Source: Lunularia cruciata
Lineage: Eukaryota; Streptophyta; Marchantiopsida; Lunulariales; Lunulariaceae
Reading direction: 5' to 3'
Length of the DNA: 64,000 nucleotides
Assembly: GCA_948567375.1 (NCBI GenBank)
Contig: OX419756.1
Location: 39,038,552-39,102,551 of the forward strand
The notes under the pieces were generated by a model. That model saw nothing but the letters and a program-made list of their open reading frames with translations. It had not been told where the DNA came from and searched no databases. Below are positions 9,344-20,986 of this stretch, piece after piece (the first letter of the stretch is position 1; every line of letters begins with the position of its first letter). Both the position numbers and the translations under genes were made by a program.

Positions 9344-10260
9344 ACACTATGATATCATTTTGGGTCTATCTTGGCTTGAATGTCATAAGGTTGAGAAGGT
9401 AGCCATAGAGCAAACCTTGAAAGGAGTGGAGTCCCAAGATGGGAAGTTTGCCAAGAAGGCAACCATGGAGCAAGCTTGGAAGAGAGATGAGTCCCTAGAA
9501 GGGAAGTTGGTTAGTAAAGCAGCCATAAAGCAAGCTTTGGAGGAAGATAAGTCTGTATTTGCGGTGTGGATCAAGCCGATTGCGCTAGAACAATTGGAGG
9601 AAGGCCAAGAGCCTCATCAAGCAATGGTTGATTGGATAGTTCAGGAGTTTATAGACGTGTTTCTGGATGATCTACCAAAGGGATTGCCCTCCGATCGAGG
9701 TATGCCCTTCAAGATCGAGTTATTGCCAGGGAGTACTCCAGTGAGTAGACCGATCTATCGACTCTCACCAAAGGATTTGGAGGAGTTGCAAACAACACTT
9801 ACATAGTTGTTGGAGAAGGACTTCATACAATATAGTACCTTTCCTTGGGAAGCACTGGTACTATTTGTTCCAAAGAAGGATGGAGGACTTTGTTTTTGTA
9901 TTGATTACCGTGGGCTCAATAAGCATACCATGAAGAATGCATATCCCTTGCCTTGGATTGATGACTTGCTTGATCAACTAAGTAGAGCATGCTACTTTTC
10001 CAAGTTGGATCTTTGCAGCGGCTATTGGCAAATTCTTATTGATAGAGAAGATGTGTAAAAGACTACCTTTTGTACAAGGTATGGGCATTTTGAGTGGAGA
10101 GTTCTACCTTTCGGACTCACTAATGCTCTAGTAGTCTTCATGGATCAAATGCATTGGATGTTGGATGGAATATTGGATCGGTCCGTGGTGGTGTTCTTGG
10201 ATGATATCTTAATTTATAGTAAGATAGAGGCAAAACACATAAATCATGTGCAAGAAGTCC
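9344..10260 (+). pseudogene. Chromovirus protease end and reverse transcriptase, decayed
   Basis: The protease continues from 1,541 with the conserved HYDIILGLSWL end. Reverse transcriptase follows: KIELLPGSTPVSRPIYR near 9,710, [10 protein letters not shown] near 9,855, the [10 protein letters not shown] segment near 10,005, VLPFGLTNA near 10,105 and a VFLDDIL catalytic box near 10,195. In-frame stops interrupt it (about 9,805, 10,057 and 10,266). The order and motifs are standard Ty3/gypsy; the copy is dead. Confidence 0.85.
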
Positions 10261-10900
10261 TAAGATGACAACGACAATGGAAATTTTATTGCAAGAAGTC
10301 AAAGTGTGCCTTTTGGCAAAAGGAGGTTACCTTCTTGGGTCATAAGATCTCATCAGAGGGGATCAAGATGGAAGAAGAGAAAATCAAGGCCATTATTGAT
10401 TGGCCTACCCCAAAGGATGCTACAGAAGTATGGGCATTCAATGGATTGGCCAGTTTTTACCAACGGTTCATCTATTATTATGCTCATGTGGCTGCACCAT
10501 TGATTGACCTCTTGGGAAAGAACTTGAGCTTCCAATGGACCACCAAGCATGAAGAAGCATTCTAGAAGTTAAAGCATATGGTGTCTTCAAGACCCATTCT
10601 TCAACCATATGATCCTCAACTACCTTGTGTGGTTGATTTTGATGCTTCTAACTTTGCAATTGGAGCCGTGTTGCAACAAGAATTCTCATATGGATTCCAT
10701 CCCATTGCCTTTGTGTCTTGCCAACTCAACACGACTGAAAAAAACTACTTTGCTCAAGATCAAGAACAACTTGCAATGGTATATGCCACCAAAGTATGGA
10801 GGCATTACTTCTTGGGGAAACAAGTGATCATGCAAACTGATCACAAACCATTGTTGCAGACCTTACACTTGGAACACATGAAGAGGTGACATTATTTATG
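10261..10900 (+). pseudogene. Chromovirus reverse transcriptase thumb and RNase H, decayed
   Basis: The thumb region reads LGHKISSEGIKMEEEKIKAI near 10,336. RNase H follows near 10,620-10,890 with VDFDASNFAIGAVLQQ, a QEQLAMVYATKVWRHY segment and QTDHKPL. Frame changes and a stop near 10,563 separate the parts, so no intact enzyme is coded. Confidence 0.82.
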
Positions 10901-11940
10901 GGGGGAAAACTTCAATTGTATGACATCAAACTTGAGTACAAACTAGGTTGGTTCCATGTCATCATTGATGCTTTATCACGACAACCTGATTTGAAGTCTC
11001 TTCCTCTCATCACAACGGCAATTTCAATAGTGTCAGTTGACTCCAAGGTCCAAAAGGAGTTTCAGTTAGCTCTACACCAAGATCCCTTCTTCCAAATGGT
11101 ACATGGTTGCCTTACGGCATGCAATAAGGAGTACAAAACCTTCTCCATCAAGGAGAGCCTTTTATTCCATGAGGACCAGATCTATGTTCTAGCTAAAGGT
11201 GATCTTTGACTTGAATGCCTTCAAGAAGCCCATGATTTACCCATTGCTGGTCACATGGGTGTGGACAAGACCTTGGGTACCCTCCAACATCAATGGTGGT
11301 AGCCCAACATGACACAAGATGTTTGAGAATTTTTCCGATCGTGTGAGAGTTGCCAACATAACAAGGCCAGCAACCAGAAGCCGAGTGGACTCCTTCAACC
11401 TCTCGTCATTCCATCCGCTTTTTGGGAGCATGTGATCTTGGATCTCATCACATCCTTGTTAAGGACAAAACAAGGATACACCGCAATTGTGGTACTTGTA
11501 GATAAGCTTAGTAAGAAATCCACTTGGCACCAACCTATGATACCGTGGATGCTCCAACCTTAGTGCAAATCTACTTTGACAATGTCTTCAACCATCATGG
11601 GATGCCACTTATACTCATCTTCGACCGTGATCCTTGATTTACCAAGAAGTTTTGGCAAGCACTCTTCCAGATACTCAACACCAAGCTTGCTTTGTCCATG
11701 GCCTATCATCCTCAAACTGATGGCCAAACCAAACATGCAAATCATACATTGGAGGATATATTGTGTGCCTTTGTCAATTTCCACCATACCAATTGGGATG
11801 AATGTCTTGCAGCTATAGAATTTGCCTACAATAATTCCAAACAAGCAAGCACCAAATTTTCTCCTTTCTTTCTCAATTTTGGCCAAGATCCACTTGTTCC
11901 AGATTCTCTTCTTGCTCCCCCTCCATCTTAGGTTCCTCAT
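10901..11940 (+). pseudogene. Chromovirus integrase, decayed
   Basis: A zinc-finger region is readable near 11,220-11,360 (HMGVDKTLGTLQ, then CESCQHNK). The catalytic core follows, with stops and a frame change near 11,560-11,690. The end of the core reads AYHPQTDGQTKHAN near 11,700 and AYNNSKQASTKFSPF near 11,825. The third acidic residue of the DDE triad, normally in QTERAN-like context, appears as Lys here (QTKHAN), a further sign of decay. Confidence 0.8.
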
Positions 11941-12517
11941 ACTTCTACATTCTTGACCACTATATCCCAATCTCTCCAACAAGCCAAGTCTCACCTTCTT
12001 GTTGCTCAGAATCACCAAAAACAACATGCGGACCACCATCATCATGATCTCACTTTTGAAGTTGGTGATAAAGTCATGCTATCCTCTAGTAACCTCCCTC
12101 TCCCACTTGATACCCAAGTTTGTAAACTTGCACCTAATTGGATAGGACCCTTTGATATCACCCAAATTGTCTGTCATGTTGCTTATCGACTTGCCTTGCC
12201 TTGTCACATGCGTATCCATCATGTCTTTCATGTTTCCAAGTTGAAACCCTTTGTTCCTAACTCCTCTTCCTTTTCCTCTCGAGTCCAACCACCTCCTTTT
12301 CCTATCCTTATCAATGATCATGAGGAGGACAAAGTTGATTGTATCCATGCGCGTCGCCATATTCAACAAGGCTGTCACCAACATACGGAGTACAAGGTCC
12401 TTTGGAAAGGGTATCCCCTTCATGATGCCACATGGGAACCTCTTTCTCACCTCCAGAATGCACACATGGCCATCCAGGAATTTGAAGCTTCACTGGTGAT
12501 GAGGACGTCACCAACTA
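11941..12517 (+). pseudogene. Chromovirus integrase C-terminus with chromodomain
   Basis: The longest open stretch of the old element. It carries the GPY/F-type module (LAPNWIGPFDI near 12,125), the HHVFHVSKLKPF motif near 12,215, and a chromodomain near 12,350-12,480 with EYKVLWKGYP and ATWEPLSHL. A C-terminal chromodomain defines chromoviruses and is thought to guide integration to particular chromatin. It is part of a broken pol and is not expected to be made as a separate protein. Confidence 0.85.
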
Positions 12518-12531
12518 GTGGCGGGGGAATA
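12518..12531 (+). other. Polypurine tract of the chromovirus
   Basis: A purine-rich stretch with GGCGGGGGAATA lies directly before the 3' LTR at 12,532, in the expected place. Confidence 0.7.
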
Positions 12532-12945
12532 TGTAACAATATGGAGTTTAGCGAAAAAGTTAGTTGGGCTTACAAAGTAGCACATAAGGCAAATTAGCCT
12601 AGAACATTCCAAAAGTATCTATGAAGCTTCTTGGGAAGCTTCCCAACTAGCTTAGCTTGCACCTCAAGTAAGTAGCTTCTAGAAAGAAGCTTTTAGAAGC
12701 TTCCAACTAGCTTAGCTTGCACACCAAGTAGGCGGCTTCTAGAAGAAAGCTTGTTGAGAAGCTTCCTAGTTAACTTGGCTTGCACTCTAAGAAAGCGGCT
12801 TGAGGAAGCTTCTCAAGGGCCTTGTATGTTACCTATAAATACCAAAGCCAAAGCTCATGCTAGGCATTTGGATTTTTCCCACATTCAAGTGTCCCAATGT
12901 GAGTTTCCATTCTCCTATTTCTCTCCTCGGTCTCGGTCTTTTACA
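12532..12945 (+). repeat. 3' LTR of the chromovirus (414 bp)
   Basis: Starts TGTAACAATATGG and ends TTTTACA. It contains a series of short degenerate repeats built on AGCTTCTAGAA and AAGCTTCCCAACTAGCTTAGC, three or four copies. A TATA-like CTATAAATACC lies near 12,832. Minus-strand relatives, apparently solo LTRs, lie at 23,021-23,516, 35,371-35,742 and 40,325-40,620. Confidence 0.9.
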
Positions 12946-13790
12946 AGTTATGTCCTAGATGTACTTCACCTATAGCTAGTTCACCCTTTATGTGGTATAA
13001 ATTTTAGACAAGTGACTAACAATGAGGCTCAATAGCACCTGGCCTCTTGATCTTTTCACACCATAAGGTATACCACGTACTTGGAGTAGATAGTTATCTA
13101 GAGTTGGAGGTACCTAGCTACTAGCTAGAGAGCAATTATGGCACTTTAGAGTTCATATATGACTTAAATATGAGTTGTGCTTCTATAGTGTATGATGTTG
13201 ATAGCAATGTATGTGTGATGTATGTTATGTAACAAAGTATATACACATGATAGTTATCACAACATTTGTAGCACCAAAGCTAGGTTGCTTGGATGCTCAA
13301 GTGGTAGTGTTGGTTGTCATAGGTATTTTGGTAATTACTCACAGACTACTTGTTGGCGGTCCAATTTTATGTAAGGGCTATTGATCACATGGTGGGACTC
13401 ACTATCACTTGCACCATTTGCACCATTAGATGTGCTATCAATAGTGCCATTAGGGCTAGAAACCTAAGTCAAGCAAAGAAGTTTACTTTCAAAGTGCAGC
13501 TCCAAAGAGTTCACTTCTCTGATGTTGAGCCTTTGAGTTCTTGGCTATGGGTTGGATAAAGGCCGGCAAGCATCACTTGGAGTCTTTTAGCTAGAGTGGG
13601 TGTAGCTTGAAAGTAATTAGTGCTTGATTTTTGGTAGATTTTTGAGTACAGATCTAATTTGACTATGATTCAAGTAAAACAATGAGTTGATTGTTGTTGC
13701 ACTTTAAAGTTCATGTATGACTTATATATGAGTTTTTCTTCTATAGTGTATGATGTTGACAGCAATGTATGTTATGTAACCATGCATATA
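12946..13790 (+). mobile_element. 3' end of a family-Y Ty3/gypsy element, truncated by the chromovirus
   Basis: 12,946-13,254 matches 27,566-27,857, the last internal part of the family-Y element further on. 13,255-13,790 matches its 3' LTR at 27,858-28,402. The match starts exactly where the chromovirus LTR ends, so the chromovirus sits inside this older element. Divergence is high and there is no coding capacity. Confidence 0.7.
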
Positions 13791-14250
13791 TGTACAAAAC
13801 TTCCACTAATAGGGTAGAGGTTGGAAACATATCAAAACTTCAAAGCCAATTCCAGAAACCTAAACAAAAGAATTATGCCTTGAAAAATAGAATCTTATCC
13901 CTCCCTAAGAGAAAAAGTTTTGCTTCTCCTCCCTTTTTTTTCTTGTTGACAAATTTCCAATGGTACCACTTCCATTCTATCTTGAGTTGTTTACATAAAG
14001 ATTCCTAAAATGTTCCCTTTGGTCAAACTTGTTTGACCAACCAAATGGAATCTAAGTGTGTAGCTTGTTGATATATCATCAATCCATATATCTAATATAA
14101 GGCTATAGTTCCCTTAAAAAGGATCTTCTCTACTATATAATAAAGACATGGTGCCCCTTTGAGGCATCTAAGTCTTAGGAATTCCAATCTTATGTTCTTT
14201 TATCTTTGGACTATTATAGTTCACTTTTTGGCACTCCTTGTGTAAATTTT
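13791..14250 (+). repeat. Family-Z LTR-like repeat fragment, plus orientation
   Basis: Shares landmarks with 31,200-31,840 and, inverted, 28,955-29,440: CTACTAATAGGG..AG early, GTTTGACCAACCA in the middle, and a TATATAATAAAG box followed by CCTTTGAGGCATC near the end. The landmarks look like LTR U3-R sequence. No internal domain is attached here. Confidence 0.55.
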
Positions 14251-15600
14251 TGTTCTTCTTCACATCCTTCTTCCACTTGTCTTGCTTTGCCTTCATAATG
14301 TATGAATTCTTGTGCAGCCTATGGACAAGGGAATTGTATTTGGTGATAATTACCTAAGCCTCCTAATACTATGGTAGGATTCTCTCTATCAGCTTCAACA
14401 TTGTTCCCGCTGAATTGATGATAAAATTAGAACCATCCATCACCAAACTTCTTTGTACTTTTGCAATGTCTTCTTCTTGTAGCTCCACTACACTAAGAAA
14501 GTCTTTGCTTTTGGACTCTATGTCCACCTTCCCTTTGGCTTTTTTGCATGATTCTCTTTTGGCACCACATGTCCTCCTTGGGGGCGTTTGTTTCTTGGGT
14601 GGGGCTAAGGAGTTTTGTAGCCCAAAGTTGGGTTTCTTCTTGGTTGTCTTTAGCCTAGTCTTCTTGTTCCACTCTATTTTGGATTTAGGGTAGATTGTGC
14701 ATCTTTGTACTGACCTTTGTCTTCAGACTCCTATGTAGGCCTTGCAAGGTAATGAAATCTTCTTCTTCCTCTAGATCGTTGTCTTTGGAATATTCTACCT
14801 CCTCCTCCAAAGGCATATCTATGATTTGAGTGCTTTTCCTTGGCTCTTGGTTGGATTTTGAGGCCTTTATAGAGTCTATCTCTTCTACTTGTGTATGGTG
14901 GTAGTTCCTTCTTCATCCACTAGCATGAACTCACTAGATTCTACACAATTGGCATTGGCTACTTGGTACTTTTGAATGAGTGCCTTTCCTTTGGGTTGCA
15001 AATCAAAGTATCCTACTAGATGGAAATGACTAGAGGACTTCTTGTGCTCATCCTTTGTTAGTAAGTTGAGCATCATGTAGAAATGTATGGAAAAAGGAGC
15101 TTAGTCTATTGCTCCATCATATTCCTTGAACTCTTTGTGCATGCTCCTCGCCTACAAGTAGAGCATGTTTGCCCAATTTAATAGCTCTCCTTGATACATA
15201 TACTTGAAGAAGATTGCATGGTTGTTGTTGAGGTGGGTTGTTCCCTTTGGTTGGAACAATTTCATCATTGCTTCCACGACCATCCTCTGAGCTAGGTCTT
15301 TATAATTTCACACCCTCCAGTTGCTTTTGGTGGACCTCTTCCCTTTGAAGGATGCAGCAATTTGATCTCTCAGCACCTTGTCTATAGGCAAAAATTTGTA
15401 TCCAGAGTCATGCCTCCATATGGTCTTGCATCCGCACTACTACAATTTTCCAATTCTCCTTTGTCCAAGCATAGTGGTTCCTTCTTAAATCCCATGTAGT
15501 TCTAGTACTTCTCCTCTTCATCTCATGGATGATCCCAAAGTCACTCAGCTCCCAATTCTAGAGCAAGAAGGAGAGAGATATTGACTTTGGATCTGTTCAC
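14251..15600. other. Unassigned sequence, possible decayed coding repeat
   Basis: About 1.35 kb without an intact gene. The minus strand has short open stretches (for example 14,885-15,076) separated by stops, with a coding-like look but no family I recognise. It may be a decayed transposon reading frame on the minus strand. Confidence 0.3.
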
Positions 15601-16191
15601 TCCTAAAGTAAACTGCCTACTTTTTAATTGTTGTGCTATGAAAAATTGCCATAGTTATTTTCCTCATATGTTTCTGAATGAAGGCCATGTTTCTTATTGT
15701 GAAGGAAAAACACACAAGTACAAAGGTTTGGAAAATTTGTGAAGAACTACAAAGGTTTGGATTTCTAATCACTCTTTGGCTTCAAGACTAAAATTGCTGG
15801 TAAAAAGTGAAATTGCTCCAAGTGCACTTGATTTTAGTCACTAGGTGTGGAGTCACTCTCCACATATGTGAGCCCCTTAGTGAATGCAAACTGTCTTTGG
15901 TGGCAGTTCTTTACCCAAGTGGCAGTGCATTCAAATTGGTTTACAAACTTTGGGTCCGAATGACCTTTATGCTTGTGTTCTTTGCTTCAGACCACCCTTC
16001 AAACGTGATTCCTTTGGCTTTTTCCTTTGGAGTGCTTTTGGCCTTGTGCTTGTTCACTTCGTACCATTACAAATACAAGTCCAAAGTAAACTCAACTAAG
16101 AGCGTTTCCTTCTCCCAACACAATTATCCTACCATATCCTTGTGTAAAAGAGAAGAAAAAAAAAAATATTTTAAATGTGTACAGTACACGC
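15601..16191. other. No feature recognised
   Basis: About 590 bp of ordinary AT-rich intergenic sequence with a short A-run near 16,155-16,168. Neither strand shows a convincing gene or repeat. Confidence 0.4.
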
Positions 16192-16606
16192 ATTACCCAT
16201 CTAATTGGTGTTTGTATTGAAAGTCATGATTGAAGTTCGCTTGTTCAATGCTGAAAATAAACTGAAGAAAAATCTTAAATTATTTGGAAGCAAAATAAAT
16301 ATAAGCTATGTTTTATCTTGTTTTAAGTATCGGAGAATCAAAGATAGACAGCAAAAAGTTTGAGTTCGGCAGCAGCAATAGTCACAGATTCGATTCATTC
16401 TATCTGAAATGCTCCACTTCCATTGAAATTTTGAAATATTGTGTATATAAGTCCTCCCAAAGCCTCCTCGATTCTCCGATACTTAAAACAAGATAAAATA
16501 TAGCTTATGCTGATTTTGTTTCTAAATAACTAACAACTTCAGTTTAGTTTCATCATTGAACAAGCGAACGATGATTTTCTATACAAACACCAAGTAGATT
16601 GGTAAT
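16192..16606. repeat. Long inverted repeat (foldback/MITE-like), arms about 140 bp
   Basis: The left arm (about 16,192-16,337) and right arm (about 16,469-16,606) are reverse complements with scattered mismatches and small indels. They start ATTACC and end GGTAAT. The innermost 30 bp, around TTTTAAGTATCGGAGAATC, are nearly perfect. The spacer is about 130 bp. No clear target duplication is seen. It could be a foldback or MITE-type DNA element or a hairpin small-RNA source. It has no coding capacity. Confidence 0.8.
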
Positions 16607-18703
16607 AAAAGTTAGAAACATCCTATTTGATTATATTCTTATTTGTTAGGTCCTCCAAAAGAATCGCACCTATATCACACAGTTCAGCCGTAAATTACGT
16701 TATAGATCATTTTGTTTTCTCCAATGGAGCATTGTTTCTCCTCGGCCTTTAGCCCTTTTTGGTTGGGCCTTGAGCTCGTGTTCCTTGAGCTCTTTGGGCT
16801 CTTGTATTTTCTTTTCCTTTTCCCTTCAGATATACTATTAAGCCGCCTTTTGTCCCTCTTATCTCATAAGCTTGATTTCGAGTTTTGGGCTTTATGGATG
16901 ATCCAGGCAAACGGAGGTCATTTCATTGCACGATCTCTTACCGACTGCACCAAGGATTCGCGTAACAGATTTCTTCCCAATTGGTTTTGATTGTAACGTG
17001 AATTCTCATCCGGCCCAGTTAAACACTGCTGACAGTTGAACGCCCCCATGCGGACTACGATGAACCGGTCTTCTGTATCAGTAGGGATTCAAACCGAGTG
17101 ACGCGTCGTTCTTCCGTCGCGCGTAAAAGGTGAGAAGTATCGCCGTAGACATCACAGTAAAGCACATGTGAAAACCTACCCAAGGGTTTGACCAGAGCTC
17201 CAGTACTTGGTTAGATAGAGGATTAGTGTAATTTGTTTTGTAGTGCTGAAGTGAGATAACTGTATTGAGGCCGCTATCCCCGGTGTACTCACCAACTGCC
17301 CACAATTCCGATTACGACTTGGAACGGTTCTGATGTTTACAGAAGGCAGATAAGTTGATTTTAATGTTTATCATATGTTCAACCGTCAGTTTAATGAAAT
17401 AGGTTTAAGATACCCTTTTAATCTAGGCACTCACAATTTGGCACGTCAGTGAGAGAATAACGTTAAAAGTTTGTGCAATCCTAAGACGATGGCAAGGTAT
17501 ATAACAACTTGAGTTGAGTTGGTCCCTTTGAAGAAACTAAAGAGGGCAAATCCCAGTAAATATCACACACCTGAATCTAGTCGCGAAACCCCTAAAAAGG
17601 GACTCAACTGCCTCAACTTTACTAAGCAACAACTGCACGCAATATCAGTTTTCTAGTATAACACATCATTTTAGTTCATAAAAGAAAGAAGTATAGTCTT
17701 CACCAGATGATAGAGGCAAGTCCTACGTGGATCTGAATGGAATGCCAGTCTGAAGAGGGAAGATCATCATTGTATCGTCCAAGATGGCGGGTACCAAGGA
17801 TGAAGCTTTCTCGTTTGCTCCTGAAACGGTTTTACACAGTTGCAGATAGCAACCTTCCATGTGGAAGACTGGCTCCCCCTGTTGCAACTTTTCTAATGCA
17901 GTTAGACCATCCACGGTGGAGAAATACAAGAAGATGGAATAAATGCATATAGGAGTAATGAAAACACACGAGACAGTATTTCATGTCCCCAAAAACTGCA
18001 GAAGCCAACAACGTGTGGCATCAATGACACGATAGGTGACAAAACGTTGTTGCATTCATTATTGATTCGAAAGATGGTCAGTACTCAGAAGACATCTTCC
18101 AAACTTGGGGTCACAGTCAACGCTTTATTCACCGGATGCATAATCTGTACACGTAAAAATCTGCGAGGCACTGGAACACCTCGTTTGAACTTCGCTGTCC
18201 ATGAACTTCCTGAGCTTACGTCTTGCATGAAGAGTTATTCACTCACGCTACCGGTCCAATACCAAAAGGGCTCCCTGTAGAATGCCAGGTCCCGTACAAA
18301 ATGCACCGATTTCGAATACACCCATGCCTCCTTTTCCACGATTGTTGTTTTCCGATCTTTCTTGGAGCATAATGAACTTCTGCCATAGCTAAACCCCAAG
18401 ACAGACATTCGTGGCACTGTAACAGTAGCGACAGGTGGATCTATGTCCACATGCCTCTTCTTGGTTATCACGGTATCACCTTCAATACTAAGGATTGCGA
18501 GGTACAGTCCTGGATAGGAGTACATCAAAACTTGTACGGGTGATGCCATCCACGTCTTTCTCCCTATTTACAAAGCACTCAATTGCCCTCTTCTTAGTCA
18601 TTCCAACGCTGTCATGGTCTGGTAATTGCAGGATTGAGGGCACAATGTATACTCCAGATGACAGACAAACAACAATTTGTCAAGTATGACAGAACATCCT
18701 GAA
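16607..18703. other. Unassigned region downstream of SYP81
   Basis: About 2.1 kb of higher-GC sequence, with CpGs kept, unlike the surrounding retroelement debris. It holds only short ORFs; the longest, minus strand 18,235-18,549 (104 codons), has no recognisable domain. The part next to SYP81 is probably its 3' untranslated region: a minus-strand AATAAA signal lies at 18,124-18,129. The remainder may be spacer or a lineage-specific non-coding transcript. Confidence 0.4.
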
Positions 18704-20986
18704 CTATTGATACCAATCCAAAAATAACAAAGAGAGAGTGAGCACAACCATGACAAGAACAATGTACAGACGACTGCTACTGCTCCGTCTAATGGCTTTC
18801 GTCAGCTCCTTATTGCCTTTCTCAACGTTCACCGTGGCATCCAATGCCTAGAATTACCACAAAATTGACGTCAGAAAAAGCTCAAAAATGACGATGCGAG
18901 CTAAAGTAGATATCAAAGTTACAAACGGTTCAGTTGAACAGTCAACCTGCTGATAGAGTTTTTCAATCTGTTGAGCTTGCTGCAGGACATGTGACGAGAA
19001 TAAGTGGTTCAGAGCTGAAACTTCAAGCATTTTCCTTTCAGTCTCCTGGACGGTGTCCATAAGATTGGTAAGTTCCACCTGCAACACGAGAGATACTATC
19101 ATCATGTTTGAAGGTTTGCCTCCGACTGCACGATACTTCTTTTATTGACTGATCATAGGAGCACCTACATCCGAGTGAAACTAAGACTTTTTAAATACTC
19201 TAGATTTCACCACAAAAGTTAAACCGCACTAATTCCTGGAATCAAGAGGTTACTGATCCCGTATGCACGCTCTACGTTACAAGAGGATCCGTATCTGTTG
19301 CTCTCTATGACATCTTGTAAAAGGATTTCTGCCCTCATGGCACGACTTTCACAATGAAGTTGGAGATGCATGGTCGTAAGAGATCGGAGATGCTTTGGGA
19401 CTTCTTTACAAACCACATAGACTATACAACAGAACAGTCGAGACCAAGTAATTACCAAAAAGTCAATTACAGTGAAATGAATCATTGCTTCTACAATTAT
19501 TGATCTCTTCCAATCCAGTTGCAGATCTCAGATGGTGTATAAGAAGTTAGAAAATGACAGGAAAAAAGCTACCGGGACTCCGATCTCCATCAGCAAAACA
19601 AATCTGGATTAATACCTGTAACATGCGGGTTTCCATATCTAGCTGTTCTTGAGCTTGGTAGGCTTCTGGCTGAGCTTTCACTTCTTGGGTCGAACTTGGC
19701 CAGTCACTGGATGATTGTGCAAGGCCTGTCTGCGTCTGATTCAGTGCTTTTAAAGCCCGCCTTCGCTTGGGCATTCGCTTATCAATCGCTTCTTGAAATC
19801 GTCCAGCCCGTAGTTGATCAAACTGGGCAGTGACAGCATGGAGATGCTCACTCAAAATAAGCACCTGAGACAAAGACAGTAGCGAGGGCCATTGGTTCTA
19901 CATACGGAAGCCAGGAAAGGGTAATCTTGACGAAATACCTGACCTAGTCGACATCAGGTATTGCCACATCGGTGCAACCCATATGAATCTCTCCAGTCGG
20001 TGTTCTACTAAAGGAGAGAGCAAACAGAAAGTGCGCAAACAAGGAACATGAGGAGACAGGTTAGTCAGTTAATGCTCGTACCATCCCGTGCTGATGAGCA
20101 TTTAGATCCCTACTAAGACCACCTTTCCCGAGACCACTAAGCCACCCTGACCGTGCTGTTCTCTTCTCTTCTACACCAATGGTATCCTTGAGTAGATCGA
20201 TACGTTTCTTGCATGTTTTCACGAACATACCCACCTGGAAACGAGCAAAAATCGCAAGCTGTCGTCAGTCGATTGACAGCAAACACATCTTCTGAGGAAT
20301 TTAGTCTTATGATTGCATGACAACCTATTTAGAGACATCACCCAACCAGTCGAAAGATGGACGAGTTACGCAAAATACCATAAAGAATGACGCGAAAAAA
20401 CTCATTTATTTTCAAGATAGACGATATAAGTACTAAGTTTGCAGTTCGAACCTCGTGCTCAATAACGTCTCTGTCTTTCTCAGTACTTCGATATCGATCG
20501 GAATAATCTCTTCCATGTGCCATGATAAATGCATGCATAGATCGAATGTTTCCGAGCTGCCAAGGGAGATTTACCGCAGGATTCACTCAGCACTTGATAA
20601 AGGCACTCGGAATTCGAGCTGCTAAACCAACTAATTTCAACTGGCAAAATTTTGTGACAGGTGAAACTTCAAGTAAGTAATACAAGCGAAATCTTACAAT
20701 ATCCATAGCGGTGCTAGTGAATTCGGAGCGAGGAACTGGCTTCCGCATGATGAGGGCCGACGAAATACTGGCCATTTTGTCCTATGATACACCAACAACG
20801 ACAATTAACTTACAAAAGCGTAAAACCCCTCTTAGGTGTAAAATAAATGACTGACAACTTTCTTGGAAGACGAGGCACGGTAATCAAGGACATTTGGCAG
20901 GGCCTTACGTCATCGAAGCCTTCAATAGCAGCGGCAGATCGGACAGCTTCACGAAACTTGTCGGTAACATCCTTGGCATTGGCCAT
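18704..20986 (-). CDS. SYP81: SYP81-type Qa-SNARE (syntaxin-18/Ufe1 homologue), 314 aa, seven exons
   Basis: Coding exons on the minus strand: 20,909-20,986; 20,698-20,781; 20,452-20,556; 20,082-20,234; 19,616-19,864; 18,947-19,078; 18,704-18,847. All introns are GT-AG, every exon is a multiple of three, and the total gives 314 residues, close to the usual length of about 310. The N-terminus (MANAKDVTDKFREAV) and residues 27-89 match the syntaxin-18 N-terminal domain. Residues 141-160 carry VLILSEHLHAVTAQFDQLRA, a hallmark of plant SYP81. The SNARE motif spans about 224-285 with ALNHLFSSHVLQQAQQIEKL. A C-terminal membrane anchor spans about 294-311. Family members sit in the ER membrane and act with Sec20- and Use1-type partners in Golgi-to-ER transport. 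The gene looks intact. Confidence 0.95.

Noticed and set aside
11560-12514. Minus ORFs of 161, 128 and 67 codons
   Set aside because: Antisense to the chromovirus integrase and chromodomain, whose plus-strand motifs are clear.
15807-16220. 137-codon plus ORF
   Set aside because: Hydrophobic and low-complexity, no domain, no splice or start context, and it runs into an A-rich run.
18235-18549. 104-codon minus ORF downstream of SYP81 as a separate gene
   Set aside because: No family recognised and the flanking sequence gives no splice-linked continuation. Kept only as part of the unassigned region.
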